A DNA stretch of 64,000 nt from Labedella populi (GCF_004078655.1 NZ_RZNC01000001.1:1116001-1180000), one strand, 5' to 3'. Shown: positions 25,147-33,684, numbered from the stretch's first letter. Notes: generated from the sequence alone by a model not told the origin. Numbers and translations are program-made.

Positions 25147-26117
25147 GCGACGCCGTCGAGTTCGGCGGAGTCCCCTTGGACCGCTCCGCCCGCATCTATG
25201 TCGCCGGTCACCGCGGACTCGTCGGATCTGCCATTTGGCGAAAGCTCGAGGCCGAGGGCTTCACCGACATCGTCGGTCGCACCTCGTCGGAACTCGACCT
25301 GAAGGATCGCGGCGCGGTCTTCGAGTTCTTCCGCGAGACGAAACCCCGGTACGTCGTGCTCGCCGCCGCCAAGGTGGGCGGCATCCTCGCGAACAACACC
25401 TACCCGGTCGACTTCCTGACGGACAACCTGCAGATCCAGGTCAACGTCATGGATGCGGCTCTCGAGCAGCGCGTCGAGCGGCTCCTCTTCCTCGGCTCCA
25501 GCTGCATCTACCCGAAATTCGCGCCGCAGCCGATCCACGAGGACTCGTTGATGACGGGTCACCTCGAAGAGACGAACGACGCGTACGCCGTCGCCAAGAT
25601 CGCCGGCATCTACCAGGTGCAGGCGGTGCGTCGTCAGTACGGGCTGCCGTGGATCAGCGCGATGCCGACGAACCTGTACGGACCGGGGGACAACTTCTCG
25701 CCGCAGGGCTCGCACGTGCTGCCGGCTCTCATCCGTCGGTATGACGAGGCAGCCTCCTCCGGCGCACCGTCCGTGACGAACTGGGGGACCGGCTCACCAC
25801 GACGCGAGTTCCTCCACGTCGACGACATGGCATCGGCCTGCCTGCACCTGCTCGACCACTACGACGGTCCTGAGCAGGTCAACGTCGGGACCGGCACTGA
25901 CGTCACGATCAAGGAAATCGCGGAGACGATTGCCAAAGTGGCCGGCTTCGAGGGTGAGACCGAGTGGGACACGTCGAAGCCCGACGGAACCCCGCAGAAG
26001 CTCCTCGACGTCTCACGCCTCACCGAAGCCGGCTGGACCGCTCAGATCGGCCTGGAGGACGGGCTACGATCGACCGTGAAGTGGTATCGAGAGCACATCG
26101 ACGCCCTTCGCGTCTGA
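25143..26117 (+). CDS. fcl: GDP-L-fucose synthase
   Basis: A 324-residue epimerase/reductase that turns GDP-4-keto-6-deoxymannose into GDP-L-fucose. The NADP motif GHRGLVG is at residues 22-28. The family segments [15 protein letters not shown] and [15 protein letters not shown] are intact, and the catalytic pair is Tyr148/Lys152 in [20 protein letters not shown] is also present. It overlaps gmd by four bases, so the pair is translated together. The product feeds glycosyltransferases of this locus, such as the WcaI-like enzyme. Confidence 0.95.
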   Translation: MSDAVEFGGVPLDRSARIYVAGHRGLVGSAIWRKLEAEGFTDIVGRTSSELDLKDRGAVFEFFRETKPRYVVLAAAKVGGILANNTYPVDFLTDNLQIQVNVMDAALEQRVERLLFLGSSCIYPKFAPQPIHEDSLMTGHLEETNDAYAVAKIAGIYQVQAVRRQYGLPWISAMPTNLYGPGDNFSPQGSHVLPALIRRYDEAASSGAPSVTNWGTGSPRREFLHVDDMASACLHLLDHYDGPEQVNVGTGTDVTIKEIAETIAKVAGFEGETEWDTSKPDGTPQKLLDVSRLTEAGWTAQIGLEDGLRSTVKWYREHIDALRV

Positions 26118-26155
26118 CAGCAATATGGACTGCGCGCGCGGATGAGACGGTCAGC

Positions 26156-27501
26156 ATGATTGCGCTGTCAGCTGTAGTTGCCGCGATAGCCCTTGTCTAT
26201 GTGATCGCCTCCTCGCCAGTGAAGGGTCTGGGCCGGTTTGTCGCACCGGACATGACCGCGTCCGTGATGCTCGCGATGATCTTCGGCATACGTCTTCGTC
26301 TTCGTCGATCGCTTCTAGCTGCGAACAATTTACGGTCGCGCGACGGACAGGGATGCGGCTCGATGCAGCGATGACCGTTGGTGTAACGTGTCTCGCCTTC
26401 TTCGCGTTTGGCGCCTTCATCGCCAGGGCCCGTCCGCGCCGTGCGTCGCAGATTCTCCTGCGGGGGCACCAGCGAACCGGCGCACATCCGGTTGAGCGCG
26501 GCCGCTGTGCTGTGGGTCGCGTTGCTCTCTATCGCCATCTACGCGGCGGCGATCACGGCGTTGGCAGGATCTTCGAGTTTGCTCGCACTCGGGGGCGGGC
26601 GTTCGTCCGAGGTGTCTCTGAGCGGATTACCCGAACTCGTCCTGGTGGTTCCCATCGCGACCGTGCTTTTCCTCTCATCGAGGTGAGGCGAGGCGATCGG
26701 CTGAGACGGTCCGAGGTGCTCCTTCTGTTGGCAGCAGTTTCGCTTTCTCTCCTAGCGCTCTCGCAGCTCGGTACTCGCCGGTTTCTGATTCCGGGACTAC
26801 TGATTCCGCTGATTGCAGCGTTCATTCGATCTCCTGTCCGTTTGAGGCCATGGCGTGACATTGGGGAGCCACGTCCTTCGTCTTCTTGGAAACCGTTCCC
26901 ATGGCGGTCGACAGGCGCCCGCATGCCGGGCGAGAAACTCTTGACCGCGTCGTGGAGGCATTTCAGCGATGAGGGTATTGCAGGAGTTCTTACGCCAGTC
27001 TTTGCGTCGTTCGAGCACTGAGATGCTCGACTACATCGCCGTATACGCCGGCCAGTCCAACCGGTCATGTGCGCGGGAAAAGGCACGATGGTTGAATTCC
27101 TCACGAAGCCCATCCCTGGGAACGGGCCCGGAACCGCCTTCTCGGGCCAGGTATTGACCTCCATTTGGGGCGGTGGTTGCGGATTCCCGAACTGCCCGGT
27201 GGCTTCGGTTGCGGGTGTTCTTTATTTCGACGGTGGCCTAGTAGCGGTGGCAGTCGGTTCTCTGCTCTTCGGGATGCTCGTGGTACGTTTCCTCGCCGGG
27301 AGGTGGGCGTTTAACGCCGTCCTCGCCGATCTCGGTGCCGCCATCGTGGCCGTCGTATCCGGTTTCGCCCTTGTCGGGGCTCGCGGGAACACGGTTCACG
27401 CCATGTGGTGGTGCATTTACACGCTCGTCGTGCCTTTCCTTATTTACGCACTTTGCTCGGTTCGCCTCGGACTGCCAAAGCCAAGGCCTCTTCGGAGGTG
27501 A
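26156..27501 (+). pseudogene. oligosaccharide repeat-unit polymerase (wzy-like), multiply frameshifted
   Basis: Membrane-protein text is spread over two or more reading frames. One frame from ATG 26156 gives MIALSAVVAAIALVYVIASS and DMTASVMLAMIFG, then stops at 26374. A second frame carries EQFTVARRTGMRLDAAMTVG and FFAFGAFIA. The first returns with LSAAAVLWVALLSIAIYAAA up to 26686. Then LLLLAAVSLSLLALSQLGTR-RFLIPGLLIPLIAAF continues in the other. After a further switch, EFLTKPIPGNGPGTAF and VAGVLYFDGGLVAVAVGSLL close it at 27501. The last parts match the C-terminal signature of oligosaccharide repeat-unit polymerases (a P-I-P loop, then a helix with G-Y-F-D-G-G-L). At least three frame changes and one stop are needed, so I treat it as a dead gene. 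It follows fcl in the same direction. Confidence 0.72.
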
Positions 27502-27761
27502 ACCGCCCGCCTTCGGATCCGGTGTTCCAGCACTCGTCACGCGTCTAACGCGGCTGCTTCCGGAAGCGTGCCGGGCCAGGCATTGTTGACGGAGTGAGTG
27601 CAGGAGGACCAGGGGAGCCCTGAACTGATTGAGCGAGGCACGTCGATCGAGCGGGAGAGCGCGAGGGCGCCGCGATAGGCTGCGTCGAACGATAGTCGCG
27701 ATCAGCCTCGCTATTCCCTTCCTTGGCGCCCCGGTTCGTCTCCGGCGGAGATTGACTTCTC
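27502..27761. other. intergenic stretch between convergent genes
   Basis: This stretch separates the wzy pseudogene from the convergent acetyltransferase gene. No frame here carries recognisable protein text, and base use is less GC-biased than in neighbours. A plus-strand frame from 27629 reads an Arg-rich run followed by IVAISLAIPFLGAPVRL, which could be a membrane-protein remnant, but nothing supports a live gene. Confidence 0.4.
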
Positions 27762-28364
27762 TCAGTCCCGCCGCGTACGCCGCGGTGCGGTATCTCGGGA
27801 ACGCGCGAGCCTTAGCGCTTCCAAATGATCTATTCGCTGGTCGGGTGTGAAGCGCTCGGCGAGTTTGTGCGCTGGATTGCCGCCGACGATCGTGAACGCG
27901 TCTACATCGTGAACGACCACGGCTCCAGCGGCCACGATCGCGCCCGGACCGATGGCAACGCCCGAAAGAACTATTGCACCGTAGCCGATCCAAACGTCCT
28001 CTCCGATCGTGACGACGTCTGTGGGGAGGAGTGCGCGGTCTCCCACCCACGTCGAGTCGAGGATCGCTCTCCCAACCTCGTCCGTGGCGTGGTCAACCTT
28101 TCCAACAATTCCCACGTTGGCTGCGATGACTGTCTTGTGCCCGATTGAGCCACTTACTTCGATGGTGCAGTTGCGACCGATGGCCACGCCCTCGCTGATA
28201 TCCAGGCCATGCAGTGACCGGATGACGGTTCCCGAGCCGATTCGAACGTCGCGCCCGAGGGTAACGCGGCCCTGAACCGCCTTCCTCCTCTGCCAGGACT
28301 GCCAAACCGCGCGAATATGCTTGCCGCCAGGTACGCGGGAGAGGCGGCCCCGTTCGGTGGTCAC
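27762..28364 (-). CDS. hexapeptide-repeat acyltransferase
   Basis: A 200-residue left-handed beta-helix acetyl- or acyltransferase. Repeats run from ~35 to 165 (VTLGRDVRIGSGTVI, GVAIGRNCTIEV, DVWIGYGAIVLSGVAIGPGA). The C-terminal IVGGNPAHKLAERF signature resembles the CatB/maltose-acetyltransferase group. The active-site His is likely in the VGKVDHATDE loop. GTG 28364 overlaps the upstream glycosyltransferase stop by four bases (GTGA). It probably decorates a sugar of the local polysaccharide. The C-terminal 20 residues are basic. Confidence 0.78.
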   Translation of the reverse strand: MTTERGRLSRVPGGKHIRAVWQSWQRRKAVQGRVTLGRDVRIGSGTVIRSLHGLDISEGVAIGRNCTIEVSGSIGHKTVIAANVGIVGKVDHATDEVGRAILDSTWVGDRALLPTDVVTIGEDVWIGYGAIVLSGVAIGPGAIVAAGAVVVHDVDAFTIVGGNPAHKLAERFTPDQRIDHLEALRLARSRDTAPRRTRRD

Positions 28365-29452
28365 TTCGCCACCGGCTGATCTATGTTCCGAAGCGCCAGC
28401 TCGAACCCGCGTGCCATCGCCGTCGAAGAGTAAGTCTCACGCACAGTCGCAACGATCGCCGTGCGATCCCAGCTGTCCATGTTCTTCGACAGCCACACCA
28501 TTTCTTCGGCCATCGCCCTGCTGTCGTCCATGGGAAATGATCTTCCGGTCGACGCCGAGAAAAGCTCAAATTCGGGGGCGTGTGGCTCGTCGCGAGCCAC
28601 CAGCATGGGAACGCCAAAACCAAGCGACTGAGTGAGACTGAGACCCACGTAGCCCGGCGACAACGACGCAACGCTCTCCGCGTACAGCTTTCGTAGCCGT
28701 TCGTAGTCGTTGATGCTTCCGAGTACATCGACTCGATCGGACACGCTGAACGCTCGCGCCTGGGTCTCAAGTTCGGATGATTGTGATCCGCTCCCGACGA
28801 AGGTCAATCGTACGCGGTCATCGAGCGACAACTCACGGCGCGCGATCGCGAAGGCTTGGAGAGCTAGGATGGGCTTCTTCGTCGGCTCTATGCGACCGAC
28901 GTACAGGAGGCGGTGTCGGAGATCGGACTGGGCGTCGTATCCAAGCAACGGGTCGGGGTAGAGGCCATTGGCGGCGACCCAAACCCGAGCGGACTTGTCC
29001 TCCTGAATGACCTTCTGGGCGTCAGACCACGTGTAGCTGATCACGCCGCTCGCCAGCCGCCGCATGCGCCGTCGCAGAGGCGCCGTCCTAGCCGCGGCGC
29101 CTCGTCGGGGCAAGATATGACCCCAGACGAGAGTCCGTCGCCGCAGAGCCATCCTCCAGAGCAAAATCACCCATGCGGTGACCGATCGCGGATTGAGATC
29201 CACGACCACCACGTCGGCGCCGTGCACGTGACGGAGCGCTCCGGCCTGCCAGAGGATTCTCCTGCCCAGGAAGGTGCGATTCCTCACTTTGATCACTCGC
29301 GGGTGATCCGCCGACTTCACAGTGGCGTCCAGGTGCTGGTCGCCGACGACGAACGATAGGTCTGTATCGCTCTGGCCGAGCGCTTTGTAGAGCTCCTGGA
29401 CGAAGCTCGATCGGTAGTCGGGAAGTACTGCCAGCACCGCGACCGCTTTCAT
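28361..29452 (-). CDS. glycosyltransferase family 4 protein
   Basis: A 363-residue GT-B transferase. It has LLYVGRIEPTKKPILALQAF at the start of the donor domain (~165-185), and the GYVGLSLTQSLGFGVPMLVA segment where other family members carry the E-x7-E motif. The first Glu of that pair is replaced here (YVGLSLTQ), which may affect donor binding. ATG 29452 opens with a good first strand (MKAVAVLAVLPDYRSSFV); an ATG 30 bases upstream is less likely. It forms a two-gene minus-strand unit with the acyltransferase. Base use is noticeably less GC-rich than in the housekeeping genes. Confidence 0.78.
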   Translation of the reverse strand: MKAVAVLAVLPDYRSSFVQELYKALGQSDTDLSFVVGDQHLDATVKSADHPRVIKVRNRTFLGRRILWQAGALRHVHGADVVVVDLNPRSVTAWVILLWRMALRRRTLVWGHILPRRGAAARTAPLRRRMRRLASGVISYTWSDAQKVIQEDKSARVWVAANGLYPDPLLGYDAQSDLRHRLLYVGRIEPTKKPILALQAFAIARRELSLDDRVRLTFVGSGSQSSELETQARAFSVSDRVDVLGSINDYERLRKLYAESVASLSPGYVGLSLTQSLGFGVPMLVARDEPHAPEFELFSASTGRSFPMDDSRAMAEEMVWLSKNMDSWDRTAIVATVRETYSSTAMARGFELALRNIDQPVAK

Positions 29453-29767
29453 CAATGGCTCGCAAACATTTGAGTGGAGCACGTTACGAGCGTTGGAGCG
29501 TGTTGAGCGCCCTCACCGCGCTGAGATCGGTGAACACCATGTGCTTGTACTGGTCCTGCACACTCACCAGGCATCAGATTCCGCTTCCGTCCGTTGGTTT
29601 CCTGGCCCGAGCGTACCGTGACGTGATTTCTTGTGGGTCATAATCGAAGTCGCTAGGACGCATCACTGATCCATACCAAGGTGGGCAGGCGCACAGCGTC
29701 ATGGTCCGCTTTCGCAATCCGCTCGAGCAACGACCCCGAAGATCGTCGCGTGAACTTTCAAAGCCAC
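29453..29767. other. intergenic region without recognised genes
   Basis: About 315 bases between the glycosyltransferase start and the terminator hairpin near the tRNA. No frame reads like a protein. It should contain the promoter of the minus-strand glycosyltransferase unit, but I cannot place it with confidence. The stretch is richer in A and T than the flanks. Confidence 0.5.
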
Positions 29768-29808
29768 AAATGGCCGCCTACTTCAACTGAAGTGGCGGCC
29801 ATTTTTTA
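29768..29808. terminator. hairpin next to tRNA-Arg
   Basis: Arms AAATGGCCGCC(T)ACTTCA (29768-29785) and TGAAGTGGCGGCCATTT (29788-29804) pair with one bulge. On the plus strand the stem runs into six T (29802-29807). On the minus strand, downstream of the tRNA, only TTTGTGG follows. It may terminate in both directions. Confidence 0.75.
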
Positions 29809-29811
29809 CAG

Positions 29812-29884
29812 TGCCCCCGGAGGGATTCGAACCCCCGACCTTCGGTACCGGAAACCGGCGCTCTATCCCCTGAGCTACGGAGGC
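29812..29884 (-). tRNA. tRNA-Arg (anticodon CCG)
   Basis: A 73-nt cloverleaf. The acceptor stem GCCTCCG pairs with CGGGGGC (one G-T pair), the D arm is GCTC...GAGC, and the T arm has GGTTCGAAT. The anticodon loop TTCCGGT gives CCG, reading CGG codons. Four pairs of the anticodon stem are normal, and the outermost (C27-A43) is a mismatch. The 3' CCA is not encoded. Confidence 0.92.
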
Positions 29885-30053
29885 GCAGTGCTCTGACACG
29901 TTATCAGAATTCGCGATGAGGCCCGGACCACGGCCGTGCCGCACGGGCAAAGGCGCGCCGCGTGGTGAAAACCCGGGGGACCAAGGTCCCGGTCGTGGGG
30001 CTCCGGCCGTCTCTAACGTCGGAACGCAACGAGACGTGACCAGGAGGCGGCCG

Positions 30054-30275
30054 GTGGCATCAGCTGTGAGCGGCCACGCCGCCGTGGACGCGTTCGGGTC
30101 GCGTCCACCGCTTCCTGTTCGGCCCCCGCGAGCGCTCGCCGTCTTCTGGATGATCGCGGGGGCGGCCGGATGGATCGTCTCGTTCCTGCTCTACCTCGAA
30201 TACTTCGCGGACTACCTGCTCATCGCGGTTACGGCGCAACTGCGGCTCGGCGTCCTCCAGAGCCTCATCGGCTGA
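30054..30275 (+). CDS. small membrane protein, 73 residues
   Basis: GTG 30054 follows a perfect AGGAGG (30042-30047) at six bases, which is the main reason to believe the gene. The protein has a Pro/Arg-rich start and one clear membrane helix (VFWMIAGAAGWIVSFLLYL), then YFADYLLIAVTAQL, perhaps a second short helix. The helix region resembles the first helix of vitamin K epoxide reductase-like proteins, but the cysteines and the rest of that family are absent, so it may be a remnant or an unrelated small protein. Function unknown. Confidence 0.45.
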   Translation: MASAVSGHAAVDAFGSRPPLPVRPPRALAVFWMIAGAAGWIVSFLLYLEYFADYLLIAVTAQLRLGVLQSLIG

Positions 30276-30313
30276 GCCGTCGCAACCCATCCCCGCCACG
30301 CACGCCGAAACCA

Positions 30314-30319
30314 TAGGCT
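30314..30319 (+). promoter_or_regulatory. -10 box of the pdxH-like gene, leaderless spacing
   Basis: TAGGCT ends six bases before ATG 30326 and no ribosome site is visible, so a leaderless mRNA is likely. Confidence 0.45.
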
Positions 30320-30325
30320 CGCCGC

Positions 30326-30991
30326 ATGACCGACGCCCCCAGCGGTTCCTTCCGCGACGTCCTGCGCGCCATCCCCACCCGCCCCGAGGAGCGACCCGTG
30401 CTACGGGCGGAGTCGCTGCCCACCCACCCGATGGTGCTCCTGCGCACGTGGCTCGAGGAGGAGGTGGAGAACGGCACACCCGTCCCACACGCCTTCGCCC
30501 TCGCGACGGTGGGTATGGACGGTGCACCACAAGCGCGCACCGTGATCCTCAAAGACCTCGACGACGCGCTCTGGTTCGCGACCTCCTCGGGAAGCCCGAA
30601 AGGACTGGCGCTCGCGCACGAGGCATCCGCCGAGGCCGTCTTCTACTGGGCGCGCTCGGGGCGGCAGATCCGCGTGAAGGGGCGCGCCGAACCCGGTCCC
30701 CGCGACGTGTCCGACGCGGACTTCCTCGCCCGGCACCCGTCCGCTCGCGCCGGCGTCGCTCTTGGCACCCAAGGCACCGAACTCGGAGACCCCGACGAGG
30801 CGGAACGCCGGCTCGCGGAGGCCCGTCGCGGCGCCGAGGAGCGCCCTGGCGACACGTCCACGGCGTGGACCGCGTACCGCCTCATCCCCACCCACGTCGA
30901 CGTCCTGCAGCTCCGGCCCGCGAGCGCGGGGGAGCGCGTCGACTACGTGCAGGACGGCGACGGCTGGACTGTCCGGGATCTGTGGCCGTGA
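30326..30991 (+). CDS. pyridoxamine 5'-phosphate oxidase family protein
   Basis: A 221-residue FMN-binding split-barrel protein of the PdxH family, which oxidises pyridoxamine or pyridoxine phosphate to pyridoxal phosphate. FMN-site segments are recognisable: FALATVGMDGAPQARTVILK (~52-71), SSGSPKGLALA and YWARSGRQIRVKGRAEP. The C-terminal substrate region is divergent: the usual R-x-H motif near the end is not seen, and the protein closes with VDYVQDGDGWTVRDLWP. It may therefore be a PdxH-like oxidase with another substrate. It stands alone with its own leaderless promoter. Confidence 0.75.
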   Translation: MTDAPSGSFRDVLRAIPTRPEERPVLRAESLPTHPMVLLRTWLEEEVENGTPVPHAFALATVGMDGAPQARTVILKDLDDALWFATSSGSPKGLALAHEASAEAVFYWARSGRQIRVKGRAEPGPRDVSDADFLARHPSARAGVALGTQGTELGDPDEAERRLAEARRGAEERPGDTSTAWTAYRLIPTHVDVLQLRPASAGERVDYVQDGDGWTVRDLWP

Positions 30992-31018
30992 CCCCTCGCG
31001 CCGTGTGAGGATGAGACG

Positions 31019-31813
31019 ATGCCCGCCACCGTCTCCTCGACGCTCGAATTCCGGCTCGCCGCCCCGAGTGACGTCATCCTCTCCATCGCCGTCGCCGCGG
31101 GCACCCCGATCGCGCACGAGTCGCTCACGGTGTTCGGGAACGGCCTGCAGCACCCCGTGCACGAGGTCGTCGACCGGCACGGCTCCCGGCTGCACCGCTT
31201 CTCCGTCCCGGCGGGTTCGTATCGCGTCGACTACGCTGCCGCGGTGCTCGGGCAGCGCCCGCTGGCCCCGACCACGGAGATGGACCTCATCGAATACCTC
31301 CGCCCCAGCCGCTACGCCGAGTCGGACGAGGTCTACGGCTTCGCGAAGCAGACCTTCGGTCACCTGAGCGGCGGTTACCTCGTCGACGCGATCAGCAGTT
31401 GGGTCGCCGACAACTTCTCGTACGTCTCCGGCTCGACGACCGGGACGGACAGCGCGTCCACGACCCTCGCCAGCCGTCAGGGCGTCTGCCGCGACTACGC
31501 GCACACCGTCGTCGCACTGCTGCGCGCTCGTGACATCCCCGCACGCATCGTCTCCGTGTACGCACCGGGAGTGTCTCCGATGGACTTCCACGCCGTCGCG
31601 GAAGCGTGGATCGAGGGCCGCTGGTTCGTCATCGACGCGACCCGGCTTGCGCCGCGTCCGTCGTTCGTGCGCATCGCGACCGGGCGGGACGCCGCGGACG
31701 TCGCGTTCCTCACTAACCACTTCGCGGCGCTCACCCTCGACCGCGTCGTCATCTCCGCGGTCGCCGACGTGCTGCCGTTCGACGACTACCGGTCGCCCTT
31801 CAGCATCGGGTAG
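31019..31813 (+). CDS. transglutaminase-like cysteine protease family protein
   Basis: A 264-residue cytoplasmic protein (no signal peptide). An N-terminal beta domain of ~110 residues precedes a transglutaminase-like core with the full triad: Cys157 in RQGVCRDYAH, His191 in DFHAVAEAW and Asp206 in FVIDATR. Bacterial members are thought to be peptidases or amidases rather than cross-linking enzymes. ATG 31019 follows TGAGG at eight bases. It follows the PdxH-like gene by 27 bases; a shared transcript is possible. Substrate unknown. Confidence 0.82.
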   Translation: MPATVSSTLEFRLAAPSDVILSIAVAAGTPIAHESLTVFGNGLQHPVHEVVDRHGSRLHRFSVPAGSYRVDYAAAVLGQRPLAPTTEMDLIEYLRPSRYAESDEVYGFAKQTFGHLSGGYLVDAISSWVADNFSYVSGSTTGTDSASTTLASRQGVCRDYAHTVVALLRARDIPARIVSVYAPGVSPMDFHAVAEAWIEGRWFVIDATRLAPRPSFVRIATGRDAADVAFLTNHFAALTLDRVVISAVADVLPFDDYRSPFSIG

Positions 31814-31860
31814 TCCGCACCAGCGGGGACAGGTCGTCGCGTCAGCAGTGGCCAGCTGCC

Positions 31861-31881
31861 CGTCGACAGGCTCGGAGACCG
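31861..31881 (+). repeat. REP-like element, single copy
   Basis: CGTCGACAGGCTCGGAGACCG shares the core CGACAGGCTC...GACCG with the copies at 32988-33041 and 6797-6865. It lies directly before the second acyltransferase gene. Confidence 0.6.
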
Positions 31882-31893
31882 TATGAGTTCTCG

Positions 31894-31899
31894 TAGACT
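31894..31899 (+). promoter_or_regulatory. -10 box of the second acyltransferase, leaderless spacing
   Basis: TAGACT ends six bases before GTG 31906, and no ribosome site intervenes. Confidence 0.45.
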
Positions 31900-31905
31900 G
31901 CGCTG

Positions 31906-32985
31906 GTGCAGGGACGAATCGCGGGGCTCGATCTCCTCCGTGGTCTCGCCATCGGGCTCGTCCTGCTGCGGCATGCGTGGCCGGGCACGTTCGGATCGGC
32001 GGGCATCGTCGGCGTCGTCGCGTTCTTCGCCCTGAGCGGCTACCTCATCACGGGGATCCTGCTCGCGGACCTCGCGAAGCGCGGCCGCGTCGACTTCGTG
32101 CGGTTCTTCCGCAATCGGGCGATCCGCCTGTTCCCGCCGCTGCTCCTTGTCCTCGCGGCGATCGCTCTCGTGACCCTCACGGTCGATCCGCTCGGTCAGC
32201 GTGACGGGCTCGCGCGAGCGCTCCTCATCGGCCTCACCTACACGGGCAACCTGCCGATCGAGCTCGGCAGCTCGGCCATCGACCACCTCTGGACGCTCGC
32301 GACCGAGGAGCAGTTCTACCTCGTCTGGCCGCTGCTGCTCACCCTCGCCGTGCGGCGCCGCCGACCGGGTTTCGTGGTGCTCGCGGTCGTTGCCGCGCTG
32401 TTGCTCGTGCTCACGATCACACTCGTCGGAGCGGCGCCCGACGTTCAGGAGGTCTACCGCTACCCGGCGTCGTGGTCGCTCGCGCTCGTGATCGGGGCGG
32501 CGGCGCGAATCTGGTCGGATCGGGTGGTGGGCTGGATGCCGGTCAGCCACGCGGCGCGAGCGCTGGTAGGTGGGGTCGCTGTCGCGACTCTCCTGGCGTT
32601 GTCGTTCCTGCCGGGCGGGAAGTACGAGGCGACCTCGTACCTGATCCTCGGTCCGTTCGTCGCGCTCGTGACGGTCGTGCTGATCCACGTATGGAGGGAC
32701 TGGGGCGAGCTTCCGACGCCCGCCCTCCGGCCGCTGCTCGCCCTGGGCACGATCTCCTACGCCGCGTACCTGTGGAACTATCCGATCGTGCTGTGGCTCG
32801 GGGCGGTGCTCGGGCGGAGTGCCGCCGCGGGTTGGCTTCCGCTCGCGGGGATCGTCGCCACGATTGCGGCGGCGACGGTCAGCTGGTGGCTCGTGGAGGT
32901 GCCGTCCAGGCGCTGGCGCCGGCGACTCGATGCTCGAGCGGCGACGGCCCAGGTTCAAGGACGGGTCACGTCGCCCGTGGGGTGA
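31906..32985 (+). CDS. acyltransferase 3 family protein
   Basis: A 359-residue integral membrane acyltransferase with about ten helices. The family opening GLDLLRGLAIGLVLLRHAWP holds the conserved catalytic-region His, and the WTLATEEQFYLVWPLLL segment is present. Unlike the 499-2541 protein it has no SGNH domain. It likely modifies a membrane or wall glycan with acetyl or succinyl groups. GTG 31906 is supported by the leaderless promoter. The gene sits alone between two REP-like elements in the same orientation. Confidence 0.85.
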   Translation: MQGRIAGLDLLRGLAIGLVLLRHAWPGTFGSAGIVGVVAFFALSGYLITGILLADLAKRGRVDFVRFFRNRAIRLFPPLLLVLAAIALVTLTVDPLGQRDGLARALLIGLTYTGNLPIELGSSAIDHLWTLATEEQFYLVWPLLLTLAVRRRRPGFVVLAVVAALLLVLTITLVGAAPDVQEVYRYPASWSLALVIGAAARIWSDRVVGWMPVSHAARALVGGVAVATLLALSFLPGGKYEATSYLILGPFVALVTVVLIHVWRDWGELPTPALRPLLALGTISYAAYLWNYPIVLWLGAVLGRSAAAGWLPLAGIVATIAAATVSWWLVEVPSRRWRRRLDARAATAQVQGRVTSPVG

Positions 32986-32987
32986 GC

Positions 32988-33041
32988 CCTTTCGACAGGC
33001 TCAGGGACCGACAGGCTCAGGGACCGACAGGCTCAGGGACC
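32988..33041 (+). repeat. REP-like element with three tandem 16-bp units
   Basis: GACAGGCTCAGGGACC is repeated exactly three times (32994-33009, 33010-33025, 33026-33041), and CCCTTTC precedes the first. It lies between the convergent acyltransferase and lipoprotein genes. Confidence 0.9.
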
Positions 33042-33042
33042 G

Positions 33043-33684
33043 CTACAGCTCGAGGTTCGTGAGGATCGGGGCGACGAGTTCGCGCGCTTCGGCGGCACCC
33101 GCGAAGAACGGGCTCGACAAGACGATCCAGTGGTCATCGGCGAAGACCTGAGCGACTCCCGTGCCGTCGACGACATCGAAGTAGGCGGCGTCGCCGCCGA
33201 GTTCGCTCGCGGGTGTGCTCGACGTCTCCGCCTCTTCGCTGACGCGGTCGAACTCGCTCGCGCCGGGGATCGTCACGGCGACATCGATGGGGAAGGCGTT
33301 CGTGTCGTTGCTCCAGCGGCAGATGCGCCCGCCGAGGTCGGCGGCCTCCGCGAGCGCCGAACCGGCGGACGGAGTCGGGGCGGCGACGGCGCTGTAGTTG
33401 GGGTTGTACGCGTAGACGTCGTCGGCGGAGAGCACCTCGGCGCACTCCGGCGCGGCCTCACCGAGGTCCGGCAACTCCGGCGGGGTCTCGTCGGGGGTCG
33501 GGACGCTCGAACCCGAGGGGGTCGCGGACGGCGACGGAGCACCCGACGCGCTGGCCGACGGCGTCGCCGCGGGCTCCGGGGTGCAACCGCTCAAGAAAAG
33601 CGCGGCTCCCGCCACGAGGGCGGCGGCGGTGGCGGTTCGTGCGAAGCCGCGCACGTCGACGCGCGGGGAGCGGAGGCTGACCAT
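33043..33684 (-). CDS. lipoprotein of unknown function
   Basis: A 213-residue exported lipoprotein. Its N terminus has a Tat-like VRGFARTAT or basic region and ends in FLSGC, so the Cys near residue 29 should carry lipid. A Pro/Ser/Thr/Ala linker (~32-65) leads to a ~145-residue domain with two cysteines (in PECAEV and GRICRW) and the ending LTNLEL. The pattern of a binding-like domain with ICRW recalls DUF3558-type lipoproteins of Actinobacteria, but I cannot confirm that. ATG 33684 is chosen because GAGGA precedes it and the signal peptide is then well formed. It is divergent from argS. Confidence 0.65.
   Translation of the reverse strand: MVSLRSPRVDVRGFARTATAAALVAGAALFLSGCTPEPAATPSASASGAPSPSATPSGSSVPTPDETPPELPDLGEAAPECAEVLSADDVYAYNPNYSAVAAPTPSAGSALAEAADLGGRICRWSNDTNAFPIDVAVTIPGASEFDRVSEEAETSSTPASELGGDAAYFDVVDGTGVAQVFADDHWIVLSSPFFAGAAEARELVAPILTNLEL

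Noticed and set aside
29812-29884. tRNA-Arg as an integration site of a genomic island
   Set aside because: No integrase, excisionase or second copy of the tRNA end was found in the window; only base composition hints at transfer.
32988-33041. CRISPR array
   Set aside because: The 16-bp units are directly adjacent without spacers, and no cas genes are present.
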